From contig NZ_CP179930.1 in NCBI RefSeq assembly GCF_047495495.1, forward strand, positions 1,922,001 through 1,986,000: a stretch of 64,000 nucleotides of DNA, read 5' to 3'. Source of the stretch: Zymobacter sp047495495. Lineage in GTDB: Bacteria > Pseudomonadota > Gammaproteobacteria > Pseudomonadales > Halomonadaceae. Within the stretch, counting starts at the first letter, position 1. Every line of letters begins with the position of its first letter. Under the pieces are notes generated by a model, which searched no databases, was not told where the DNA came from, and saw only the letters and a list, made by a program, of their open reading frames with translations. Positions 51,855 through 61,102 of the stretch are shown here, piece by piece. The position numbers were made by a program, and so were the translations under genes.

Positions 51855-52112
51855 GATCATTGCTCCTTGCCGATGCCTTGCTGCAGCCTGACCGAATCGT
51901 GACTTCTATCCCTAGACAAGCGCCGAGAGTACGAAGCATACATGCGATCATGTTACCCTTATGGGCTTGGTCAGCCTGCAATTAAAATCCGTCAATGATG
52001 CAAGCGTTCACGATAGCATAACCATCGACGGCAATCTGACCGCAGCGACCGCTGTCCGTTCACGGACACGCCACCTTCTTCCACTTGTCAATGTCCAGGC
52101 AATAGCACGCTC

Positions 52113-54710
52113 ATGACTTCAAACGCGACACGCCAGCATACGCCAATGATGGCACAGTACCTGAAGATCAAACGAGAACATCCCGACGTTCTGCTGTTCT
52201 ATCGCATGGGGGATTTCTATGAGCTGTTCTTCGATGATGCCAAACGGGCAGCCGAACTGCTGGATATTACCCTGACCGCTCGCGGTCAATCGGCAGGCAA
52301 CCCCATTCCGATGGCTGGCGTGCCCTACCACAGCGTGGAATCCTATCTGGCTCGCCTAGTTCGCCTTGGCGTTTCCGTTGCCATCTGCGAACAAATCGGC
52401 GACCCAGCGACCAGCAAGGGCCCTGTCGAACGCAAGGTCGTTCGCATTGTGACCCCGGGCACGCTGCACGATGAAGCACTGCTGGACGCGCGGCGCGATA
52501 ACCTGCTGATCGCTCTGTGCTGCCATCCTAAACCGCGCACACACGAACCGCAGTGGGGCATCGCTTGGCTGGAAGTAGCCAGTGGCCGCTTCGGTGCTCT
52601 CGAAGTGGACGGCGACGGAGAAATGTTGGCCGAGCTGCAGCGTCTATCACCTGCCGAGCTACTGATCCCCGAGTCACTGACACTCCCGGAGTCGATCGAT
52701 GGTATGCCAGGCCTGCGCCATATGAGCGACTGGCACTTCGATCACGACACTGCTCACCGCCTTGTCTGCGATCAGCTCAAGGTCAATGCGCTGGACGGCT
52801 TCGGTGCAGGACACTTCGTTCATGGTGTCTGTGCGGCCGGGGCTCTGCTGAACTATGCACGCGACACTCAGCGCGCAGCATTGCCACACGTCAATGCACT
52901 CGAAATAGAGCAGCGCAACGATGCGGTCGTTATTGACGCTGCCAGCCGACGCAATCTTGAGATAGATACCAATCTGTCAGGCACGGCGGACAATACGCTC
53001 GCCAGCGTACTCGACTCGACACTGACCGCCATGGGGGCTCGCAAACTGCGCCGCTGGCTCAATCGCCCCCTGCGTCAGCAGCAACAGGTTAATGCCCGCC
53101 AGCAAGCCGTGCAGCGTCTAATTGACAGCGACCTGCTGACAGACCTGAGCACACCGATGAAGCAGATCGGCGACGTTGAGCGCATTCTGGCCCGCGTGGC
53201 ACTGCGCAGCGCGCGTCCGCGCGACTTGGCCCGCCTGCGTGACGCCCTCGTGGCACTGCCCGAAGTAGCGGCTTTGCTGAAGCCCATTCCCGACGGCAGC
53301 CTGCTGGACACCCTGCGCAAGCACATCATCGCGTACCCGCAGTTACAGGACACGCTAACGCGCGCCATCATCGACACCCCACCCGCCGTGATACGCGATG
53401 GAGGTGTCATCAAAGAAGGCTTCGACAAGGAGCTGGACGAGCTGCGCGATCTGCACGAACATGCCGGCGACTATCTCGTGCGACTTGAAACCCGAGAGCG
53501 CGAGCGCACCGGCCTATCCAACCTCAAAGTGGGTTACAACCGCGTTCACGGCTACTTCATTGAGCTACCCCGCAGTCAGGCACAGAGTGCTCCCGTTGAA
53601 TATATCCGCCGCCAAACGCTCAAGAACGCTGAGCGATTCATCATTCCCGAACTGAAAGAGTTCGAGGACAAGGTGCTTTCAGCCCGCGCCCGTGCTCTGG
53701 CCCGCGAAAAGCTGCTGTACGAGGAGCTACTCGATACGCTCAACGCCTACCTGAACCTGCTGTCGGCAACAGGACAGGCCTTGGCCAGCCTTGACGTATT
53801 GATGAGCTTTGCCGAGCGCGCAATCGCGCTCGACATGACCTGTCCGACGCTGACGACAGCCCCCGGCATCGACATCCGAGACGGGCGCCATCCGGTCGTC
53901 GAACATGTCTCATCGCACCCCTTCGTGCCCAACGATCTGCGTTTCGACGATACCCTGCGCATGCACGTCATTACCGGCCCCAATATGGGGGGTAAATCGA
54001 CGTTCATGCGGCAGAATGCTCTGATCGTACTGATGGCCTATACTGGCAGCTTCGTACCTGCAAGCTATGCCAGCATCGGCCCCATCGACCGCATCTTCAC
54101 CCGTATCGGCTCATCAGACGACCTTGCCGGAGGCCGCTCGACCTTCATGGTTGAAATGACCGAAACAGCCAACATCCTTCACAATGCCACGGAATACAGC
54201 TTGGTATTGATGGATGAAATCGGTCGCGGCACCAGTACGTTCGATGGCCTATCACTAGCGTGGGCGTCTGCCGAAGCGCTGGCCCAGCGCCGCGCATTCA
54301 CCCTGTTCGCAACGCACTATTTTGAAATGACCGCGCTGGAGCAGCAGATCACCGGCGTTGGCAACCTGCACCTGACCGCCACCGAACACGACGAAGGAAT
54401 CGCCTTCATGCACCGCGTCGAACCCGGTCCGGCAAGCCAGAGCTACGGTCTTCAGGTCGCTCAGCTCGCAGGTGTTCCACGCAGCGTCATCGAACGAGCA
54501 CGCTTCCGACTGGCGCAGCTGGAGAGCGGTTCTGGTGTACCCGCCGCAACAACAACGGCTATGCATGTACAAGAGCCCACGCCTCAGCAGAATGACCTCT
54601 TCACAGCAGAGCCCCATCCTGCTGTGATCGCGCTGACGGAACTGGACGTGGACGATCTGACCCCGCGCCAAGCACTGGACGCGCTCTATGCGCTCAAGGC
54701 ACGGCTATAA
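52113..54710 (+). CDS. mutS: DNA mismatch repair protein MutS
   Basis: The 865-residue protein recognises mismatches. Domain I starts TPMMAQYLKIKREHPDVLLFYRMGDFYELFFDDA and contains the mismatch-contacting FYE. The connector, lever and clamp follow. The ATPase domain has Walker A GPNMGGKSTFMRQ, VLMDEIGRGTSTFDGLSLAWA, and ATHYFEMT. The C-terminal tail ends in the dimer/tetramer helix (LTPRQALDALYALKARL). It is transcribed away from pncC-recA, and its start is the ATG at 52113. Confidence 0.98.
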   Translation: MTSNATRQHTPMMAQYLKIKREHPDVLLFYRMGDFYELFFDDAKRAAELLDITLTARGQSAGNPIPMAGVPYHSVESYLARLVRLGVSVAICEQIGDPATSKGPVERKVVRIVTPGTLHDEALLDARRDNLLIALCCHPKPRTHEPQWGIAWLEVASGRFGALEVDGDGEMLAELQRLSPAELLIPESLTLPESIDGMPGLRHMSDWHFDHDTAHRLVCDQLKVNALDGFGAGHFVHGVCAAGALLNYARDTQRAALPHVNALEIEQRNDAVVIDAASRRNLEIDTNLSGTADNTLASVLDSTLTAMGARKLRRWLNRPLRQQQQVNARQQAVQRLIDSDLLTDLSTPMKQIGDVERILARVALRSARPRDLARLRDALVALPEVAALLKPIPDGSLLDTLRKHIIAYPQLQDTLTRAIIDTPPAVIRDGGVIKEGFDKELDELRDLHEHAGDYLVRLETRERERTGLSNLKVGYNRVHGYFIELPRSQAQSAPVEYIRRQTLKNAERFIIPELKEFEDKVLSARARALAREKLLYEELLDTLNAYLNLLSATGQALASLDVLMSFAERAIALDMTCPTLTTAPGIDIRDGRHPVVEHVSSHPFVPNDLRFDDTLRMHVITGPNMGGKSTFMRQNALIVLMAYTGSFVPASYASIGPIDRIFTRIGSSDDLAGGRSTFMVEMTETANILHNATEYSLVLMDEIGRGTSTFDGLSLAWASAEALAQRRAFTLFATHYFEMTALEQQITGVGNLHLTATEHDEGIAFMHRVEPGPASQSYGLQVAQLAGVPRSVIERARFRLAQLESGSGVPAATTTAMHVQEPTPQQNDLFTAEPHPAVIALTELDVDDLTPRQALDALYALKARL

Positions 54711-54868
54711 AGAACGCTCTATAGCCAACATATGAAGGTCGCTTCGACATAGCTTGAGAATGGCGGAGCGACCGCTTAGGAACAGAGATACCCACTTCTG
54801 GGCGTATCCTGCATATGCAAATATGGACAGCTCTGACTGATTCCCGTCAGAGCACAAGGACCGTCATC

Positions 54869-55192
54869 ATGGCATTTGTAGTTACTGAAAACTGTATTCG
54901 CTGCAAGTACACGGACTGCGTGGAAGTCTGCCCGGTAGACTGCTTTCGCGAAGGACCGAACTTCCTGGTCATTCATCCTGATGAATGCATCGACTGCGCA
55001 CTGTGTGAGCCGGAGTGCCCTGCTAAAGCGATCTTCTCGGAAGATGAAGTGCCCGAAGACCAGCAATCCTTCATTGCGCTGAACGGCGAGCTGGCCGAAA
55101 TATGGCCCAGCATTACCGAGCGTCGCGATCCGCTGGCAGACGCAGAGCAGTGGGACGGCAAACCCGACAAGCTGCAGTATCTGGAGCGTTAA
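54869..55192 (+). CDS. fdxA: Seven-iron ferredoxin FdxA
   Basis: The 107-residue protein has the two cluster motifs of 7Fe ferredoxins: ENCIRCKYTDCVEVCPVDCF for the [3Fe-4S] side and ECIDCALCEPECPAKAIF for the [4Fe-4S] side, then an acidic C-terminal extension ending LQYLER. The ATG at 54869 has AAGGA upstream; 18 further codons are open. mutS-fdxA is a conserved pair in pseudomonads and halomonads, suggesting co-transcription, with a 158-base gap. Its electron partners are unknown. Confidence 0.96.
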   Translation: MAFVVTENCIRCKYTDCVEVCPVDCFREGPNFLVIHPDECIDCALCEPECPAKAIFSEDEVPEDQQSFIALNGELAEIWPSITERRDPLADAEQWDGKPDKLQYLER

Positions 55193-55489
55193 GCCTTTCC
55201 CAAGTGCGCACGTCACTTACCGGCGTGTGCACTTGCCCCCCCCCTCTCTTGTCTCGCAAGCCGCTCCCGCTATAGAAACGCAGCCTCAACACGCCTGTTT
55301 GAAAGCCCCCGAAAAGAAGAAAGTACATACACAACGAATCCAAACGCGCGCAGCCTCATGCAAGACAGGCATGCCTTTAATGTCTTATCAAATCAATACG
55401 CACAGGCAAGAAGATAAGGCAACGCCCACGCCGCCTTACGCCATCATCACAACCGTTATTTGTACTCCCTGCACTATACCTATTCCACA

Positions 55490-55615
55490 TGGCAGGTGGC
55501 AGGTGGCAGGTGGCAGGTGGCAGGTGGCAGGTGGCAGGTGGCAGGTGGCAGGTGGCAGGTGGCAGGTGGCAGGTGGCAGGTGGCAGGTGGCAGGTGGCAG
55601 GTGGCAGGTGGCAGG
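55490..55615. repeat. Tandem 7-bp repeat array, 18 copies of TGGCAGG
   Basis: The 126 bases are 18 exact copies of TGGCAGG. The unit length equals that of the array at 43489-43938, but the unit differs. It lies between convergent genes, about 35 bases from the eno terminator. The + strand (GG-CA-GG-T-GG) can form two-tier G-quadruplexes with short loops. Confidence 0.97.
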
Positions 55616-55650
55616 GAGTCTCACGTTTTTATTTCTGCAAAGTCCATAAC

Positions 55651-55688
55651 GCAAAACCCCGTCTTCCCAAGGGAAGACGGGGTTCATT
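55651..55688. terminator. Terminator of eno
   Basis: A perfect 14-bp stem, AACCCCGTCTTCCC (55655-55668) and its complement (55671-55684), encloses a 2-base gap. T residues follow on the minus strand, the eno direction. Confidence 0.88.
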
Positions 55689-55742
55689 ACAACTGTCGTG
55701 CCAGACTTAGCGGCAGCTAGCCACCACTACGCCTGTAGCAGC

Positions 55743-57038
55743 TTACTGCTGGCCTTTGATTTCTTTACGGCCATTGTAAGGCGCTTTGGCACCCAGCTGG
55801 CTTTCGATAACCAGCAGACGGTTGTATTTAGCAACACGGTCGCTGCGAGACAGAGAACCAGTTTTGATCTGGCCTGCAGAAGTACCAACCGCCAGGTCAG
55901 CGATGAAGGTATCTTCAGTTTCACCACTGCGGTGAGAGATAACAGTGGTGTAGCCTGCATCGTGAGCCATTTTGATCGCTTCCAGAGTTTCGGTCAGAGA
56001 ACCGATCTGGTTGAATTTGATCAGGATGGAGTTAGCGATGCCTTTTTCGATACCTTCTTTCAGGATCTTGGTGTTGGTTACGAACAGGTCGTCACCTACC
56101 AGCTGGATTTTGTTGCCCAGTTTTTCAGTCAGGACTTTCCAGCCTGCCCAGTCACCTTCGTCCAGACCATCTTCGATGGAAACGACCGGGTACTGTTCAG
56201 TCAGATCAGCCAGGAAGTTAACGAAGCCTTCGGAATCGAAGGATTTGTTTTCGCCAGCCAGGACGTATTTGCCGTCTTTGTAGAATTCAGAAGCAGCGCA
56301 GTCCAGAGCCAGAGTAACGTCTGTGCCCAGAGTGTAGCCAGCGTTAGCAACAGCCTGTTTGATGTCAGCCAGTGCTTCAGCGTTGGAACCCAGGTTCGGC
56401 GCGAAGCCACCTTCGTCACCAACAGAAGTTGCCAGGCCTTTGCCAGACAGTACTTTTTTCAGGGAATGGAATACTTCAGCGCCGCAACGCAGGGCTTCAC
56501 GGAAGTTTTTAGCGCCAACTGGCTGAACCATGAATTCCTGGATGTCGACGTTGTTATCAGCGTGCTCACCACCGTTCATGATGTTCATCATCGGAACAGG
56601 CATGCTGAATTTGCCCGGCTGACCGTACAGTTCTGCAACGTATTCGTACAGTTCAATGCCTTTGTCGATAGCCGTTGCTTTAGCAACAGCCAGAGACACT
56701 GCCAGAATGGCGTTGGCGCCCAGGTTTTCTTTGTTTTCAGTGCCGTCGAGTTCGAGCATTTTGGCATCGATTGCTTTCTGGTCAGCAGCGTCCTGACCGA
56801 TCAGCGCGTCACGGATTTTGGTGTTGACCGCTTCAACGGCTTTCAGGACACCTTTACCCAGGTAACGGGATTTGTCACCGTCACGCAGCTCGAGGGCTTC
56901 GCGGGAACCAGTGGATGCACCAGACGGCGCACAAGCAGTGGCACGTGCGCCACTCTTGAGGACGACTTCTGCATAGACAGTGGGGTTACCACGGGAGTCG
57001 AGCACTTCCAATCCACGAATATCGGCGATTTGTGCCAT
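55743..57038 (-). CDS. eno: Enolase
   Basis: The 431-residue enzyme converts 2-phosphoglycerate to phosphoenolpyruvate. It shows IRGLEVLDSRGNPTV, GASTGSREALELRD, the metal ligands in ALDCAASEFY, SIEDGLDEGDW and VGDDLFVTN, the catalytic KFNQIGS and the late SHRSGETED. In many gammaproteobacteria it is also part of the RNA degradosome. Codon use is noticeably biased toward a restricted set, as expected of a very highly expressed gene. It is downstream of kdsA (240 bases) and pyrG. Confidence 0.98.
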   Translation of the reverse strand: MAQIADIRGLEVLDSRGNPTVYAEVVLKSGARATACAPSGASTGSREALELRDGDKSRYLGKGVLKAVEAVNTKIRDALIGQDAADQKAIDAKMLELDGTENKENLGANAILAVSLAVAKATAIDKGIELYEYVAELYGQPGKFSMPVPMMNIMNGGEHADNNVDIQEFMVQPVGAKNFREALRCGAEVFHSLKKVLSGKGLATSVGDEGGFAPNLGSNAEALADIKQAVANAGYTLGTDVTLALDCAASEFYKDGKYVLAGENKSFDSEGFVNFLADLTEQYPVVSIEDGLDEGDWAGWKVLTEKLGNKIQLVGDDLFVTNTKILKEGIEKGIANSILIKFNQIGSLTETLEAIKMAHDAGYTTVISHRSGETEDTFIADLAVGTSAGQIKTGSLSRSDRVAKYNRLLVIESQLGAKAPYNGRKEIKGQQ

Positions 57039-57278
57039 TACAACGCATCCTCATGATTCATACACGGCCCGAGGGCCGCAAGGTTGACTAACGCCTCGTA
57101 CGCCAGTGGCATACGCGACGCAATGAAATCGGCGGGGCAGTCTATTCGACGACACTCACCCGCCCAAGACCATGATCTTACTATGGCCTTACCTTAGCGG
57201 GGATGATACCCCCAAACACATCGGAAGCGCTACGTCGCGACGACTGACCGCACGCATCGCAGCACTTCAATAGTTCGA

Positions 57279-58130
57279 TTACGCTATATCCAGCGTAGGC
57301 AAGCCTTTGACCAGATCGTCCAGCGCCTTGACCTGGGCCAAGAATGCAGGCAGCTGCGCCAGTGGCAGTGCACACGGACCATCGCACAGCGCATGATCGG
57401 GATCAGGATGGGTTTCAAGGAACAGTCCAGCCAGACCGATAGCGACACCGGCACGCGCCAGCTCGGCTACCTGTTGGCGACGCCCATCAGCACTATCGGC
57501 ACGTCCACCTGGACGCTGCAGAGAGTGTGTGACGTCAAAGATGACGGGCGCATTCATCGCCTTCATCTCACCGAAGCCAAGCATGTCGACGATCAGGTTG
57601 TTATACCCGAAGCAGGAACCACGCTCACACAGCAGCACTTTATCGTTGCCCGCCTCTTCGCATTTGCGAATGATGTGGCGCATTTCATGCGGTGCGAGGA
57701 ACTGTGGCTTCTTGACGTTGATGACCGCGCCGGTTTTGGCCATTGCCACAACCAGATCGGTCTGTCGCGCCAGAAATGCCGGCAGCTGGATGACATCACA
57801 GACTTCGGCAGCCGCCTCGGCCTGCCACGTCTCATGAACGTCCGTCAGCACGGGCACACCATAGCGGGACTTAATGTCTGCCAACATGGCCAGCCCTTTT
57901 TCCAGCCCCGGCCCACGGTAGCTATTGATAGAGCTACGGTTAGCTTTGTCGAAGCTGGCTTTGAAGACGTAGGGCATACCCAACGCACTGGTCGCCTCAA
58001 CGAAAGCACTGGCGATCTCGTCAGCCAGTTCGGCCGACTCCAGTACGTTCATGCCCGCAAACAGCGTCAAAGGCTGGTCGTTGCCGACCTTGCGCCCACC
58101 GATATCAATGATGCGTCCCGTGCCTGACAT
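57279..58130 (-). CDS. kdsA: 3-deoxy-8-phosphooctulonate synthase
   Basis: The 283-residue TIM-barrel enzyme condenses arabinose-5-phosphate with phosphoenolpyruvate to make Kdo-8-phosphate for lipopolysaccharide. Motifs: FKASFDKANRSSINSYRGPG, VLTDVHE, LPAFLARQTDL, NVKKPQFLAP, CERGSCFGYNNLIVDM and FDVTHSLQRPG. The last contains asparagine-free DVTHS as in the metal-independent class. The ATG is 3 bases after the pyrG stop, with GGAG inside pyrG, so translation is coupled. Confidence 0.97.
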   Translation of the reverse strand: MSGTGRIIDIGGRKVGNDQPLTLFAGMNVLESAELADEIASAFVEATSALGMPYVFKASFDKANRSSINSYRGPGLEKGLAMLADIKSRYGVPVLTDVHETWQAEAAAEVCDVIQLPAFLARQTDLVVAMAKTGAVINVKKPQFLAPHEMRHIIRKCEEAGNDKVLLCERGSCFGYNNLIVDMLGFGEMKAMNAPVIFDVTHSLQRPGGRADSADGRRQQVAELARAGVAIGLAGLFLETHPDPDHALCDGPCALPLAQLPAFLAQVKALDDLVKGLPTLDIA

Positions 58131-58133
58131 AGC

Positions 58134-59783
58134 TTACTGCTCCTGAGCTTGCGCCTGACGCGCCTGGCGGTGTGCCAGTGCTGCGTTGATGAAGCCGGTG
58201 AACAGCGGATGACCGTCGCGCGGCGTGGACGTGAATTCCGGATGGAACTGGCACGCCACGAACCACGGGTGATCCGGCAGTTCGACCATTTCTACCAGTG
58301 AATTGTCGACGCTGCGACCGGAGAATACCAAGCCCGCTTTTTCGAGATCGGCCACGAACTGATCGTTGATCTCATAACGGTGGCGATGACGTTCGACGAT
58401 TTCTGCTGCGCCGTAGACTTCGCGTGCCTTAGAGCCGTCTTTCAGCAGGCAGGTCTGTGCGCCAAGACGCATGGTACCGCCCAGATCGGAATTCTCTGTA
58501 CGCTCTTCGATCTTACCTTCCGGCGTAATCCACTCTGTGATCAGACCAACGACCGGGTGCTGAGTTTCAAACGAGAACTCGGTCGACGTCGCATCGGTCC
58601 AGCCCGCCACGTGGCGCGCAAATTCGATGACGGCCACCTGCATGCCGAGGCAGATACCCAGATACGGAATCTTGTTCTCACGAGCGTAACGCGCTGCAGC
58701 GATTTTGCCTTCGACGCCGCGCTCACCGAAGCCACCCGGAATCAGGATAGCGTCCTTACCTTCAAGACGTTCCAAACCGGTACGCTCCAGTTCTTCGGAA
58801 TCGATATAGTCAATGTTGACCTTGACGCGCGTATGGATGCCTGCATGGATGAGCGCTTCGTTGAGCGACTTGTAGGCATCCAGCAGTTCCATGTACTTAC
58901 CGACCATCGCAATGTTGACGGTCTTCAGCGGATTCAGCTTGGCGTCCAGCACCTTGACCCACTCACCCAGATCCGGCTCGGCGGCCTCAAGGCGCAGCTT
59001 GTCACAGATGATGTCATCCAGTCCCTGCTCGCGCAGCATCAGCGGAATACGATAGATGGTATCGGCATCCTGCAGCGGAATGACAGCACGTTCTTCAACA
59101 TTGGTGAACAGGGCGATCTTGCGACGTTCGGATTCTTCGATCTCTACTTCGCTACGGCACAGCAGGATATCCGGCTGGATACCAATGGAGCGCAGCTCCT
59201 TGACGCTGTGCTGAGTCGGCTTGGTCTTGGTTTCACCCGCCGTACGAATGTAGGGCACCAGCGTCAGGTGCATGAACAGGGTGCGATTGCTGCCCAGCTG
59301 TGCACGCATCTGGCGGATGGACTCGAGGAACGGCAGCGATTCGATATCACCAACCGTACCGCCGATTTCGACCAGCGCGACGTCGTAGCCTTCACCGCCC
59401 GCGATCACGCGACGCTTGATCTCATCGGTGATGTGCGGAATGACCTGAACGGTGCCGCCCAGATAGTCGCCGCGGCGCTCTTTGCGCAGCACGTGTTCGT
59501 AGACACGACCGGTAGTGAAGCTGTTACGGCGAGTCATGCGCGAGCGGATGAAACGTTCGTAGTGACCGAGGTCGAGGTCGGTTTCAGCGCCATCTTCCGT
59601 TACGAACACTTCACCATGCTGGAAAGGACTCATGGTGCCCGGATCGACGTTGATGTAGGGGTCGAGCTTGAGAATCGTTACCTTGAGGCCGCGCGCTTCC
59701 AGAATAGCCGCAAGCGAGGCCGCAGCGATGCCCTTGCCAAGAGAGGACACAACACCACCGGTCACGAAGATATAACGCGTCAT
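58134..59783 (-). CDS. pyrG: CTP synthase
   Basis: The 549-residue enzyme aminates UTP to CTP. It starts MTRYIFVTGGVVSSLGKGI at 59783; the frame is open another 48 codons without similarity. The synthetase domain (about 1-270) has the P-loop SLGKGIAAASLAAILE, DPYINVDPGTMSPFQHGEVFVTEDGAETDLDLGHYERF, and the glutaminase domain has GGFGERGVEGKI, the nucleophile in LGICLGMQ, and the late FHPEFTSTP. pyrG-kdsA-eno is a common gammaproteobacterial operon order. Confidence 0.98.
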   Translation of the reverse strand: MTRYIFVTGGVVSSLGKGIAAASLAAILEARGLKVTILKLDPYINVDPGTMSPFQHGEVFVTEDGAETDLDLGHYERFIRSRMTRRNSFTTGRVYEHVLRKERRGDYLGGTVQVIPHITDEIKRRVIAGGEGYDVALVEIGGTVGDIESLPFLESIRQMRAQLGSNRTLFMHLTLVPYIRTAGETKTKPTQHSVKELRSIGIQPDILLCRSEVEIEESERRKIALFTNVEERAVIPLQDADTIYRIPLMLREQGLDDIICDKLRLEAAEPDLGEWVKVLDAKLNPLKTVNIAMVGKYMELLDAYKSLNEALIHAGIHTRVKVNIDYIDSEELERTGLERLEGKDAILIPGGFGERGVEGKIAAARYARENKIPYLGICLGMQVAVIEFARHVAGWTDATSTEFSFETQHPVVGLITEWITPEGKIEERTENSDLGGTMRLGAQTCLLKDGSKAREVYGAAEIVERHRHRYEINDQFVADLEKAGLVFSGRSVDNSLVEMVELPDHPWFVACQFHPEFTSTPRDGHPLFTGFINAALAHRQARQAQAQEQ

Positions 59784-60262
59784 GGAAAACCCTGTCAGGT
59801 CTGTCCCGCCGAAGAACGGGGAGTGTAAATAAGGAAACACGGATACGCTGCTCAACTCGTGAGCAACGCAGCACCTCGCCATCATGGCACTGCAAAGCGG
59901 CCACATACCCGAAAGGGCGTGCAGCACATAAACTTCGAAAAGCCAGTAATGCGTAGGCGATCAGGCCTGCCGGATAGGCTGTTACCGATGACGACCACCG
60001 GTAGCGAATGCGGGCCTTGGATGGGGCATCAGAATAACAGAAACGCTAGCGGTGCTCAATTCATGGAATGGCGCAAAATAGCCCTACCGCCATAATGCAC
60101 CATTGCATGTCGGCCCGCTTGCCACGTCACAGGCCGGACAGTGTACACTTAGCGTTTTGCTTGGACATGCACGGCACAGCGCCTCATGCCGCCAGGCGAG
60201 TACGCTCAGCGTACCCGTACCCTCTTGCGACGATGCGCCTCCCTTTCACGAGATTTACATAG
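59784..60262. other. Divergent pyrG/pnuC-like intergenic region
   Basis: No gene is supported here. The open pyrG frame continues into it without family similarity. A weak candidate promoter for pyrG on the minus strand (TTGAGC-N17-TTATTT, about 59836-59864) is possible but not convincing. Confidence 0.4.
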
Positions 60263-61039
60263 ATGACGTTCAAACCCTTGCTTCACCGGCTGGTCAATTC
60301 CCCTTATCTGGACCTCATTGGCGTTACGATCGTCGTCGCGGGCAGCCTATCGCTGCATTACCACTTGGATCGCGTGACCCACACCCTATCGCTGCTCGGC
60401 TGCGTTTCGATCCTCTCGACCTCAATGTCACTGATGTCGACGCGCTTAGTGTCTCGCCAGAAGAACCTCGGCAACGTCATCGGCGTATTCACGGCACTGT
60501 CGAGCGCCGTCATCGACTTCCTACTGGGCATCCGCTCCGCGTGGCTGACCTACCCCATTTCGATGCTAGCCAACCTACTGGCGGCACTGAAGTGGCAGCG
60601 TGGCGTCAAGGTACGCAGTTATGACACGCTCTACTGGATCATCCTCATGGCGAGCATGCTGCTGGGGGCGTTGCTGACCTGGCTGGGAGCGCGTCTTGCC
60701 AGCACGGACACCTTTAACAACATCGTTGCATGGTGTGGTCTGCAGCCCTCTGGACCGATCACAATGTCGACCAGTCTGTTCGTAACGACTTCTCTCATCA
60801 CCGGTTTTGCCTTCGTCAGCAATACGGCCAATATCCTCAAGTATGAAGAGACATGGCTGACGTGGATGTGCTACAACCTCACACGCTTGTTTCAATCGCT
60901 GCTGACGCTCAACATCGCCAACGCCATCAAATACATCTTCTATATATTCAACGCGGTCATCACCTTCATCGACTGGCGTCTGAGCAGAGCGCCGTCACCG
61001 GCAGCGCAGGAGCGCACGTCACATGACCCGCGACGCTGA
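60263..61039 (+). CDS. PnuC-like membrane transporter, putative
   Basis: The 258-residue integral membrane protein has about seven hydrophobic segments and positively charged ends. The C-terminal half (LTRLFQSLLTLNIANAIKY, then FYIFNAVITFIDW) and the WLTYPISMLANLL segment resemble PnuC-type nicotinamide riboside/mononucleotide carriers, where a similar final helix ends in a tryptophan-bearing motif. Length is close to that family (about 240). The match is by pattern, and another small-molecule carrier is possible. It sits alone between pyrG and baeS. The ribosome site before the ATG at 60263 is weak (GAGAT). Confidence 0.5.
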   Translation: MTFKPLLHRLVNSPYLDLIGVTIVVAGSLSLHYHLDRVTHTLSLLGCVSILSTSMSLMSTRLVSRQKNLGNVIGVFTALSSAVIDFLLGIRSAWLTYPISMLANLLAALKWQRGVKVRSYDTLYWIILMASMLLGALLTWLGARLASTDTFNNIVAWCGLQPSGPITMSTSLFVTTSLITGFAFVSNTANILKYEETWLTWMCYNLTRLFQSLLTLNIANAIKYIFYIFNAVITFIDWRLSRAPSPAAQERTSHDPRR

Positions 61040-61102
61040 CGGTATTTCGCAGCGTTCGAAGGCACCCATGCGCACTACCTCACCATCCTCTCAGGGGAAG
61101 CT

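Larger units (their letters stand above)
55193..55742. other. Convergent fdxA/eno intergenic region
   Basis: No gene is seen. It contains the second 7-bp array and the eno terminator, both listed separately. Short frames over the array are repeat artefacts. Confidence 0.6.

Noticed and set aside
52053..52068. Hairpin TGTCCGT/ACGGACA before mutS
   Set aside because: A short 7-bp dyad with a 2-base loop and no T run; no clear role and common by chance in a GC-rich leader.
55698..57056. Plus-strand frame of 452 codons
   Set aside because: It is antisense to eno; the strong codon bias of eno removes stops on the other strand.
58380..59828. Plus-strand frame of 482 codons
   Set aside because: It is antisense to pyrG with no protein-family features.
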